A stretch of DNA of 64,000 bases from NCBI RefSeq assembly GCF_900114375.1, contig NZ_FOSV01000018.1:36726-100725 (forward strand). The letters run 5' to 3'. Each line of letters starts with the position of its first letter. The first letter of the stretch is position 1. The notes beneath the pieces were generated by a model. The model was given only the letters and a program-made list of their open reading frames with translations, was not told the DNA's origin and did not search any database. Source of the stretch: Methylorubrum salsuginis (GTDB taxonomy: Bacteria > Pseudomonadota > Alphaproteobacteria > Rhizobiales > Beijerinckiaceae). Of this stretch, positions 42,758 through 50,629 are shown piece after piece. The position numbers and the translations under genes were made by a program.

Positions 42758-44311
42758 CTACTTGCCCTTGACGATCTTCGTCTCGGCCAGTTCCAGCATG
42801 AACGTGTCGTAGGGCTGGAAGCTCACCCGGTTGCTGACCGCGAACAGCGTGTGCGGCGAGTAGAGGAACAGGACGTTGGCCTGGTCGTACTCGTACTTCT
42901 CGATGTCGCGCACGATCGGCTCCTGATCCTCGAGCTTGGGCGTCGCGAGGAGCTTGGTGAACATCGCGTCGAACTGCGGATCCTCCGGCATGGCGCGGAA
43001 GGCTCCGTCCTTGCCGAAGAACTCGCGATGGACGACGCCCACCGGGAATTGCGGCGACCAGTCGAAATGCCAGACCAGCTTCACGTCGAAGTCGTCGCCC
43101 TTCGGGTCGACCATCTTCGTCTTGAGACCGACCTTGGCGAGCTGCTCGGTCATCGCGTCGAAGAGGGCCTTCTGGTCCTCGCCCGCGCCGATCGCCACCG
43201 TGGCGTCCGGGATCTTGGCCGCCTTGAGCACCTCGCTCGCCTTGGCGGCGTCGAGGGCGTAGGGCTTGAGGCCGTCGTTGTAGCCGAAGCGGCCGGGCTG
43301 GATCATCGCCGGGATCAGTTCGGCATGGCCGCCTTCACCCTTCTCGATCAGCGTCTTGCGGTCGATCGCCATGTTCATCGCCTGCCGGACCTTGACGTCC
43401 TTCCAGGGCGAATCCGGCTTGTTCTGGTTTAACACGCCGACGAGCACCGTCTTGGCCTTGGCCATCACGATCTTGGCGTTGTCGCTCTTAAAGGCTTGCG
43501 CCTCCGCGGGCGTCACCATCGTCACGATGTCGACTTTGCCGTCTCCGGCCGCGACCGCCTTGAGGGCGTCGGACTTGGAGATGATGTTGTCGAACACGAT
43601 CCGCACGCTCGGCGTGCGATCCTTGTTCCAGTACTTGGTGTTGGGCTCCATCACCACTTCGGGGGAGCGCTTATCGAGCTGAGAGACACCAGAGGTGAGC
43701 ACGAACGGACCAGTCCCCCACGGACCGGCAGCGTCGATGACTCACCAGTTGCCTTCAGCCGACTGCTTCGTGGGGCTCACGAAGCCGAGTTTGTCCCAGA
43801 ACGCGTTCGAGCCGACATGCATGCCGCGCAGCTTCATGAAGGCCGCGCCGTCGGGCTTCGTCATCTTGAACAGGATGGTGTTGTCGTCCACCACCTCCAT
43901 CTGGTCGTCCTTGTCGTAGTTCAGGAACGAACCCGGCGGATGGGGGCTCTTCCACGACTGGACCTTGTCGAACGCCTTCTTGAAGGCGGCCGCGTCGAAC
44001 TTCTGGCCATCCTGGAAGACGACGCCCTTGCGCAGATTGAGCTTGAGCGTTTTGGGATCGACCCACTCCCAGCTCTCGGCGAGCGAGGGCTGCTGCAGGC
44101 CCTTGAAGTCGACCCGGTTGGCCTCCTCCATCGTGTTCCACGTGATCGACAGCCAGTTCACGGGCGACGGGTCGACCACCGTCACCGTGTTGTCGGGACC
44201 TGCGGCACGGGCCCCTCCCGATCCCGCTGCGGCCATGGCGAACGCCGTGGCCGTCGCGAGAAGGGAGAAGCGCCGACGCGAGGGTCCCGCGGAGCGGGCT
44301 CCTGCTCTCAT
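42758..44311 (-). CDS. Selenocysteine-containing family 5 (oligopeptide/nickel type) ABC solute-binding protein
   Basis: The 517-residue periplasmic binding protein is read continuously through one in-frame TGA at codon 190 (43744-43742). Before the TGA come an RRF signal region, VDPSPVNWLS, PSLAESWEW and SPTKQSAEGNW; after it the frame continues with the family motif WGTGPFVL, EPNTKYW and QAMNMAIDRKTLI to a TAG stop. A SECIS-like hairpin follows the TGA, and selA, selB, selC and selD flank the gene. An AGGAGG site precedes the ATG. No ABC permease or ATPase is adjacent. Without Sec insertion only a 189-residue fragment would be made. Confidence 0.88.
43709..43744 (-). promoter_or_regulatory. 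Bacterial SECIS-like element after the in-frame TGA
   Basis: Read on the minus strand, TGA (43744-43742) is followed by 12 bases, then stem GCCGGTCC, loop GTGGG and stem GGACTGGT: eight pairs including two G-U. The loop begins with G and lies 20 bases after the UGA, within the usual range for bacterial SECIS elements recognised by SelB. It sits entirely inside the coding region. Confidence 0.75.
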
Positions 44312-44388
44312 CGTGCGGTTTCCTCCTGAGGATGGGGCCTTCCGGCCCCGGTTGCAGGGCGTCCGCCGCGACGCACGCCCATCTCGGA

Positions 44389-44904
44389 TCAGCCGGCGAG
44401 CGGGGCGAGGATCGCCTCCAGCTTGCCGTCCGGCGTGTCGCCCTTGATCGTCTCGACCACCTTGCCGTCCCGATCGAGGATCACGGTGAAGGGCACGGCG
44501 CCGACGTCGTTGCCGAGGTCGCGCCCGATCTGGATCGCGGAAGTCCCGCCGTAGACCGTCGGGTACGCGACGCCCATCTTCTTGGTGAAGGCGCGGACCT
44601 TGTCGGCGTTGTCGAGCGCGATGCCGATGACGACGACGCCCTTGTCCTTGAACTTGTCGTAGAGCCGAACGAGCTTCGGCGTCTCGATCTGGCAGGGGGC
44701 GCACCACGTCGCCCAGAAGTACACGACGCTGACCTTGCCCTTGTAGGCCTCCAGCGTCTGCGGCTGGTCCTGCAGGTTCTTGAGTTCGGTCGCGTAGAGG
44801 GAGGTGGTCGAGGGGGCAGCGGTTTCGGCGGCCCGGCCCGGCGCGGACAGCGCCCAGCCGAGACAGGCGAGGGCGATGAAACGCCCCGTTCGGCTCACGA
44901 CCAT
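44389..44904 (-). CDS. TlpA/ResA-like periplasmic thioredoxin
   Basis: The protein is a thiol-disulfide oxidoreductase. Its 171 residues include a signal peptide or anchor (about 8-25) and a thioredoxin fold with WATWCAPC (Cys68, Cys71), followed by the TlpA-family GVVVIGIALDN and the cis-Pro loop GAVPFTVILD. The ATG at 44904 has a GGGAGGAG site upstream. It is directly upstream of and co-oriented with the Sec-containing binding protein (about 77 bases between) and divergent from the dsbD-like gene, so a role in reducing the selenol is plausible. Confidence 0.9.
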   Translation of the reverse strand: MVVSRTGRFIALACLGWALSAPGRAAETAAPSTTSLYATELKNLQDQPQTLEAYKGKVSVVYFWATWCAPCQIETPKLVRLYDKFKDKGVVVIGIALDNADKVRAFTKKMGVAYPTVYGGTSAIQIGRDLGNDVGAVPFTVILDRDGKVVETIKGDTPDGKLEAILAPLAG

Positions 44905-44964
44905 TCCGGCTCCTCCCGATACCGGTTCCGGGCGCCAAGGCCCGATCCGGCACATCGCGAAATT

Positions 44965-44987
44965 TTGCACTAATTAGTGGTGTGCAA
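44965..44987. promoter_or_regulatory. Palindromic operator candidate between divergent tlpA-like and dsbD-like genes
   Basis: TTGCAC (44965-44970) and GTGCAA (44982-44987) flank the perfect 12-bp palindrome CACTAATTAGTG (44968-44979). The AT-rich dyad stands out in GC-rich DNA and sits between the divergent starts at 44904 and 45130. It resembles MarR-type operators, so a shared regulator of both transcripts is possible. Confidence 0.5.
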
Positions 44988-45129
44988 TTGAACCTTTGAT
45001 AGTACCGCTGGCAGGGACCGTCCAGCAGTCCATGCAGGATTCTTCACCCCGAAAGCTGCCGACCGACCCGGCTTGCGAAGGGCGAACGCTGCGCCGGTCG
45101 CGAAGACGTGAGAACACGGAGGCATCCGC

Positions 45130-47232
45130 ATGAGCGCAGCGCGTCGTCTTTGGGCCCTCGTCGCCGCGATCGGCTGTCTCGTTGCCGGTCCCGCCGCGGC
45201 CCAGTCGTCCGCTGCGGCCAAGGATCTGGTGCGGGCCGAACTGGTGTCCGAGGCGAAGGCGTTGGTTCCGGGCGCCACGGCGTCGCTCGGCATCCGCCTG
45301 AAGATGAAGCCGGGCTGGCACGTCTACTGGCGCAATCCCGGCGATTCAGGCCTGCCGCCGGAGATGGCATGGCGCCTACCCGAGGGCGTTTCGGCGGGCG
45401 CCTTCCAGTGGCCGGTGCCCGAGCGCATCCCCGTGCAGCACCTGATGAACTACGGCTACGAGGGCGAGACCGTCCTGCTCGTGCCCCTGAGCGTGCCGGG
45501 CACGCTCGCGCCCGGCAGTGCGGCCACGCTCGGTGGCACCCTGTCCTACCTCGTCTGTGAGGAGATCTGCATCCCCGGCTCGACCGAACTGAGCCTGACC
45601 CTGCCGGTAGCCGCGGCGGCCGAGCCCGATCCGGACAAGGCGCCCCTGTTCGCTGCGGCGCGACAATCCCTGCCGATCGAGGCGCCCGTGCCGGTGCGGT
45701 TCGCGCGCGAGGGCGAGCGGATCGTCCTCACCTACGCGGCGACCGACCTCAAGCCGGAAGCGGTGAGCGCGGCGGCGTTCTTCCCCTACGCCGAGACCGC
45801 GCTCGACAACGCCGCGCCGCAGGATCGGCGCGTCGACGCGTCGGGGCTGCATCTCGCGCTCAAGCCGGGCGAGGGCGGCGCCGACTTGGCGACGGTTCCC
45901 GGCGTGCTGACCTACACCGAGGACGGCACCCGCCGCGCCTTCACGATCGGCGAGGCAGCGCCCGCGGGGCCCGCTGCGCTGGGGGGCGGGGCGGCAGCGG
46001 CGGAGGAGGTCCTGACGCTGTGGAGCGCGATCGGCCTCGCCCTCATCGGCGGCCTCGTCCTCAACCTGATGCCCTGCGTCTTTCCGGTGCTCTCGATCAA
46101 GGTGCTGAGCCTGGTCAAGCAGGCCGGCCAGTCGCCGACGCGCATCCGCGTTCACGGGCTGGCCTATACCGCCGGGGTGCTGGGGAGCTTCCTGGCGCTC
46201 GCCGGCACGCTCATCGCCCTGAAGGCTGGCGGGGCGACGATCGGCTGGGGCTTCCAGTTGCAGTCGCCGCTCGTGGTCGCGGCGCTGGCCTACGGCATCC
46301 TCGCCATGGGGCTGAGCCTGTCCGGCGTCGTGCATGTCGGCGGCGGCATCAGTGGGCTGGGCGACGGGCTGACCCGGCGCGGGGGCTACCAGGGCTCGTT
46401 CTTCACCGGCGTGCTGGCGACCCTCGTGGCGACGCCCTGCACGGCCCCCTTCATGGGCGCCGCGGTCGGCTTCGCGCTGACGCAGGGGCCGCTCGTCGGG
46501 TTGTCGGTCTTCGCGAGCCTCGGCCTCGGGCTCGCCCTGCCGTTCCTGGCGCTGACGCTGTATCCCGGCGCGGTGCGCCTCCTGCCGCGCCCCGGCGCCT
46601 GGATGGATACCCTGAAAGGTGCGCTCGCCTTCCCGCTCTACGCCACGGTCGCGTGGCTGATCTGGGTGCTGGCCCAGCAGGTCGGGCCGAACGGCCTGCT
46701 CGCCGCGCTCGTCGGCCTCGTCATGGTCGGGCTGGCCGCCTGGACCTGGGAGCGGGCCCGCTTCGCCGGGCGGGTCGGCGGCCTCCTGGGCCGCGCGGTC
46801 GCCGCTGCGGCGCTGGCCGCGACCGTCGGCCTCGCCGTGCTGAGCGACCGGGACCGGGCGACAGGTGCGCGCGGCGCGGTGGCCGAGGGGGTCGAGCCCT
46901 TCACCCAGGCCCGCCTCGACAGCCTGCGCGAGGGCGGGCGGACAGTGTTCGTCGACATGACGGCGGCGTGGTGCATCACCTGCCAGGTCAACGAGCGCAC
47001 TGTGCTGGACCGCGCGGGCGTGCAGGCCGCCTTCAAGGCCGGCAACGTCGCCTATCTCAAGGGCGACTGGACCAACCAGAATCCGGAGATCACCCGCCTG
47101 CTGGAGCGGCACGGGCGCAGCGGCGTGCCGCTCTACCTAGTCTATCGCGACCGCGGCGAGGCGCGGGTGCTGCCGCAGATCCTGACCGAGGGGATCGTTC
47201 TCGACGCGATCGCGGCAGGGCCGAAGACCTGA
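45130..47232 (+). CDS. DsbD/ScsB-family transmembrane thiol-disulfide reductase
   Basis: These proteins carry electrons from cytoplasmic thioredoxin across the membrane to periplasmic thiol proteins. The 700-residue product has a signal peptide, an N-terminal periplasmic domain with the redox pair VCEEICIPG (about residues 141-149), a CcdA-like membrane domain (about 300-580) with LMPCVFPVLS and TPCTAPF, and a C-terminal thioredoxin domain with AAWCITCQ (Cys near 615 and 618). It is divergent from the TlpA/Sec-protein genes, so the three may form one reducing chain. Confidence 0.93.
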   Translation: MSAARRLWALVAAIGCLVAGPAAAQSSAAAKDLVRAELVSEAKALVPGATASLGIRLKMKPGWHVYWRNPGDSGLPPEMAWRLPEGVSAGAFQWPVPERIPVQHLMNYGYEGETVLLVPLSVPGTLAPGSAATLGGTLSYLVCEEICIPGSTELSLTLPVAAAAEPDPDKAPLFAAARQSLPIEAPVPVRFAREGERIVLTYAATDLKPEAVSAAAFFPYAETALDNAAPQDRRVDASGLHLALKPGEGGADLATVPGVLTYTEDGTRRAFTIGEAAPAGPAALGGGAAAAEEVLTLWSAIGLALIGGLVLNLMPCVFPVLSIKVLSLVKQAGQSPTRIRVHGLAYTAGVLGSFLALAGTLIALKAGGATIGWGFQLQSPLVVAALAYGILAMGLSLSGVVHVGGGISGLGDGLTRRGGYQGSFFTGVLATLVATPCTAPFMGAAVGFALTQGPLVGLSVFASLGLGLALPFLALTLYPGAVRLLPRPGAWMDTLKGALAFPLYATVAWLIWVLAQQVGPNGLLAALVGLVMVGLAAWTWERARFAGRVGGLLGRAVAAAALAATVGLAVLSDRDRATGARGAVAEGVEPFTQARLDSLREGGRTVFVDMTAAWCITCQVNERTVLDRAGVQAAFKAGNVAYLKGDWTNQNPEITRLLERHGRSGVPLYLVYRDRGEARVLPQILTEGIVLDAIAAGPKT

Positions 47233-47251
47233 GCGGCCGCGCTTCCGCCGA

Positions 47252-48298
47252 TCAGACGACCGCGATGACGGGCGGACCTGTTTCGATGCGACCGACGATG
47301 GCAGCCTGCGCGAAGCCAGCATCGCGGATGGTGGAAAGTATCGTCTCGGCGCGCTCGGCCGCGCAAGACACGAGCAGGCCGCCCGAGGTCTGCGGGTCGG
47401 TCAGCAGGTGGCGGCGCCACTCCGAAAAGTCGGCCGGTAAGGTGACAGCCTCGCCGTAGGCCGCCCAGTTGCGGCGCGAGGCGCCGGTAACGAAGCCGTC
47501 TCGGGCAAGAGCCTCGGCATGGGCGAGCAGCGGCACGGCATCGGCCTCGATCACCACGCTCACGTCCGACCCGCGGGCGAGTTCGAGCCCGTGGCCCAAA
47601 AAGCCGAAGCCGGTCACGTCGGTGAGCGCATGCACGTTCGGGTCGCGGGCGAGTTCGGTGCCGATGCGGTTGAGCCGCGTCGTCGTCGCGATGAACTCGT
47701 CGTAGCCGCCTTCCGGCAGCGCTTCGCGCCGGATCGCCGCGGAATAGACCCCGACGCCCAGCGGCTTCGTCAGGATCAGCGCGTCGCCGGCCCGCGCGTC
47801 GGCGTTGCGGCGCACCTCCTCGCGGCGGCAGGTGCCGATGACGGCCAATCCGTAGATCGGCTCGGGCGTGTCGATGGAATGCCCGCCCGCCACCGGGATG
47901 CCGGCCTCGGCGCACAGGCTCGCGCCACCCTTAAGGATCTGCGCGACGATCTCGGATGAAATCTTGCCCACCGGCATGCCGAGGATGGCGAGCGCCATGA
48001 TGGGCTTGCCGCCCATGGCGTAGATGTCGGAGATCGCGTTGGTCGCGGCGATGCGGCCGAAATCGAAGCCGTCGTCGACCATTGGCGTGAAGAAGTCGGT
48101 CGTGGCGATGACGCAGGTGCCGTCGTCGAGCGCCCAGACGGCAGCGTCGTCGGAGGTCTCGTTGCCGACGAGCAGGCGCTCGAACGGGCCGGCCATCGGC
48201 TGGTCCGCCAGCAGGCCCCGCAGCACCCCCGGATCGAGCTTGCAGCCGCAGCCGCCGCCATGCGCCAGCGTGCTGAGACGAACCGTCGATCCGCCCAT
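47252..48298 (-). CDS. selD: Selenophosphate synthetase SelD
   Basis: SelD makes selenophosphate from selenide and ATP, the selenium donor for SelA. The 348-residue protein has the active-site GGGCGCK near residues 14-20 (Cys17 and Lys20 at the E. coli positions; Cys, not Sec, is used), DDAAVWALDDG, TTDFFTPMVDD, and GHSIDTPEPIYGL further on. The stop is 19 bases from the convergent dsbD-like gene. Together with selA, selB and selC this completes the Sec pathway inside the window. Confidence 0.97.
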   Translation of the reverse strand: MGGSTVRLSTLAHGGGCGCKLDPGVLRGLLADQPMAGPFERLLVGNETSDDAAVWALDDGTCVIATTDFFTPMVDDGFDFGRIAATNAISDIYAMGGKPIMALAILGMPVGKISSEIVAQILKGGASLCAEAGIPVAGGHSIDTPEPIYGLAVIGTCRREEVRRNADARAGDALILTKPLGVGVYSAAIRREALPEGGYDEFIATTTRLNRIGTELARDPNVHALTDVTGFGFLGHGLELARGSDVSVVIEADAVPLLAHAEALARDGFVTGASRRNWAAYGEAVTLPADFSEWRRHLLTDPQTSGGLLVSCAAERAETILSTIRDAGFAQAAIVGRIETGPPVIAVV

Positions 48299-48519
48299 GG
48301 TATCGCCTCCGAATGCCGCGGCCGATGGTTTCGAGAATGCCTACACTGTCGTTCCGTCGAAGGGCAGCTCCGTCCAACGGTGCGAAGATCAAAAGTCCGT
48401 TCGGTAGCCGGAAGCACGGGTTCGGATGGCGGGCGTTGGACATCAGCTTTGTGCCCCATCCGGACCTTCGGCGGATGTGGCACGAATGCCTGCAACGAGT
48501 CGAAAGTAGCGGTTCGAGG
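48299..48519. other. Intergenic region between selD and the IS3-family element
   Basis: This 220-base stretch contains the selD upstream region. Near its end, GTCGAAAGTAGCGGTTCGAG matches the tail of dispersed repeat A (compare 18954-18971), cut by the insertion sequence at 48520. No gene is visible. Confidence 0.4.
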
Positions 48520-48581
48520 TGACCTTGCCCCCTGGCCTGCCCTCGTTCTGAAGCTAGGGTCCGTCGAGCAGGAGACGGACG

Positions 48582-48848
48582 ATGAAGAAGAGCCGGTTCA
48601 GCGAAGAGCAGATCATCGGCGTCCTGAAGGAGCAGCAGGCCGGGCTTCCGGTGTCTGAGATCTGTCGCCGCCACGGCATCAGCGACGCGACGTTCTACAC
48701 GTGGCGCTCGCGCTTCGGCGGCATGGAGGTCTCGGACGCGCGGCGTCTGAAGGCGCTCGATGAGGAGAACCGCAAGCTCAAGAAGCTCCTGGCCGAAGCG
48801 ATGCTCGACGTGGCCACGCTGCGTGAGGCGCTGGGAAAAAACTTCTGA
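48582..48848 (+). CDS. IS3-family OrfA
   Basis: The 88-residue protein begins MKKSRFSEEQIIGVLKEQQA and has the HTH of IS3 OrfA (GLPVSEICRRHGISDATFYT, about residues 21-40) followed by the zipper helix LDEENRKLKKLLAEAMLD. It is distinct in sequence from the OrfA at 26688-26966, so the two IS3-family elements are not copies of each other. The frame is intact and ends with the typical GKNF. Confidence 0.92.
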   Translation: MKKSRFSEEQIIGVLKEQQAGLPVSEICRRHGISDATFYTWRSRFGGMEVSDARRLKALDEENRKLKKLLAEAMLDVATLREALGKNF

Positions 48849-48871
48849 CGCCCGGCGCACGGAGAGCGGCC

Positions 48872-49695
48872 GTGAACTGGGCCATCGAGGAAAAGGGCTA
48901 TTCGCAGCGTCGTGCCTGCGGGCTGATCGGCCTGGAGCCGAAGACGTACCGCTACGCCTCGACCCGCGGTGACGATGCAGCCGTACGGGTGCGCCTGCGC
49001 AGCCTGGCCGGCGAGCGCCGCCGGTTCGGCTACCGGCGCCTGCTCATCTCGGCTCGCGACGGGAGGGCCTCACGCTGAACCACAAGAAGCTGTTCCGCCT
49101 CTATCGGGAGGAGCGGCTGTCCGTGCGCAGGCGGGGTGGGCGCAAACGAGCCCTTGGCACGCGGGCACCGGCCGCCGTGCCGCAGGAGCCGAACCAGCGC
49201 TGGAGCCTCGACTTCGTCTCCGACACGCTCGACGACGGTCGGCGCTTCCGCATCCTGGTCGTGGTCGATGACTGCACGCGGGAGTGCCTGGCGCTGGTGG
49301 TCGACACGTCGCTGTCCGGCCAGCGCGTCGCGCGCGAACTCGACCGGATCCTCGCGGACCGGGGCAAGCCGCTGATGATCGTCTCGGACAACGGCACCGA
49401 GCTGACCTCGCACGCGATCCTGCGCTGGCAGGAGGAGCGTGCGGTCCAGTGGCACTACATCGCCCCCGGCAAGCCGCAGCAGAACGGTTTTGTCGAAAGC
49501 CTGAATGGGCGCTTGCGCGACGAGTGCCTGAACGAGCATCTGTTCCGGAGCCTGCCGGCGGCCCGGACCATCATCGAGGCGTGGCGGGTCGACTACAACA
49601 CCTGCCGCCCTCACACGAGCCTCGGTGGGCTCACCCCGAACGCGTTTGCAACCCGGTCCAAACAGGACCAGAACCAGAACGGACTCTGGTTATGA
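48872..49695 (+). pseudogene. IS3-family OrfB with frameshift
   Basis: OrfB begins MNWAIEEKGYSQRRACGLIG at 48872 and is normal to RRFGYRRLLI near 49045, where a one-base change shifts the frame and leads to a stop at 49078. The correct frame resumes with EGLTLNHKKLFRLYREERL and continues through the DDE core (WSLDFVSDTL, DDCTRECLAL, VSDNGTELTS, PQQNGFVESLNGRLRDE) to the stop at 49695. The element is therefore probably immobile on its own. Confidence 0.88.
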
Positions 49696-49721
49696 ACGGG
49701 GGCAAACAGGGGGCAAGGTCA

Positions 49722-50194
49722 CCAACCATCAGCTGATGTTTGAATTCCCCGAAAACGAGCGCATGCTCAATGTCGGTCATGTGCAGCGGATCGTCACCGA
49801 ATACCGCAAGCAGGGCTTCCTGACGGCGCTGGACGACTTCGGTGCCGGGTGCGCTGGCCTCAATCTTCTGGCGAGTTTCCAGCCCGACTTAATTAAACTC
49901 GATATGGAGTTGATCCGCGGCATCCCAAACTCACCAGCCCGTCAGATCATCGTTGCTGGGGTTGCAACCATCGCGCGGGAACTCGGCATTACGATCCTGG
50001 CCGAAGGTGTCGAGACGGATGCCGAACTGATGGCGTTGCGCGCGGCCGGCATTCGCCTGTTCCAGGGCTACCTGTTCGCCAAGCCAGCGCTGGCGGGTCT
50101 GCCGCAGGTTCAATTTCCTGGAATGTGCGTCACGGCGACGATCGAAGCATCGAAGGTTGCCTGCGGGGCACTGATAGGGCTGCAGCCGCGCTGA
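49722..50194 (+). pseudogene. 5'-truncated EAL-domain phosphodiesterase gene
   Basis: The sequence right after the IS3-family end encodes the C-terminal two thirds of an EAL domain: EFPENERML, TALDDFGAGCAG, FQPDLIKLDMELIRG, AEGVETDAE and FQGYLFAKPA. The N-terminal part with the EAL signature itself is missing, and no start with a ribosome-binding site is present. It is a remnant left by the IS insertion or an associated deletion. It is not a fragment of the EAL gene at 20863-22101, which differs throughout. Confidence 0.85.
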
Positions 50195-50629
50195 CCTATC
50201 AGCAAAACGAGCCGAGTGCGGTGCTGGAAAACGGTCGATTTCCCGACATAGGCCTCATTAGGTGGAAGGACCGCGGTTGGGGTGGGGAGCGGACTCTGAC
50301 CCTCCCCCTAAGCGGACGTTCCGCCTCCGACCCGATTGCACCATCGCAGGGGATTCCTATCAGGCCCACAAGCGGACGTCCGATCGGCTTAGGCGTTCGA
50401 TCCTGTGGTTCGAGCTTTGTCCTGCAAGGAATGCGCCGTCGCTGTATGCTCTTCAGAAGCGCCCCGATGACCGTGCGGTCGCGGCGCAACCGGACGACTT
50501 CGGCGGATGCCCGAAGCGATCTCGGGGGTCGCCTTCTACCGTGTTCCTGGCCGGGCAGGAGGCAACTGGAACAGGTTCGGCGCTTTGATAGGCCGGGCGC
50601 GATGGCGCTCGCCAAAAGGGACGCCAGCC
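50195..50629. other. Intergenic region with short repeats
   Basis: These 435 bases have no credible gene. GGAAAACGGTCGATTTCC near 50227 is a fragment of repeat B, and AAGCGGACGT occurs twice (about 50311 and 50370) in a similar short context. Several open frames pass through but none has a plausible product. Confidence 0.4.

Larger units (their letters stand above)
48520..49721 (+). mobile_element. IS3-family insertion sequence with broken orfB
   Basis: The 1,202-bp element is bounded by the inverted repeat TGACCTTGCCCCCTG (48520-48534 and complement at 49707-49721). It contains orfA (48582-48848) and a frameshifted orfB. The bases flanking the two ends do not match, so no target duplication is visible; a deletion next to the element is likely, because a 5'-truncated EAL gene begins exactly at the right end. 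Confidence 0.9.

Noticed and set aside
43702..43744. Reading the in-frame TGA of the solute-binding protein as a nonsense mutation in a pseudogene
   Set aside because: Both halves are undamaged, codon usage is maintained in the same frame, there is no other stop or frameshift, a SECIS-like hairpin sits at the expected distance, and the complete sel machinery is adjacent. A plain pseudogene remains possible but is less likely.
45376..47112. Large minus-strand frame opposite the dsbD-like gene
   Set aside because: It is antisense to a clear DsbD protein and has a low-complexity Arg/Gln/Glu-rich translation.
47252..48298. SelD as a second selenoprotein
   Set aside because: The active-site position is a normal Cys codon (GGGCGCK) and the frame has no TGA.
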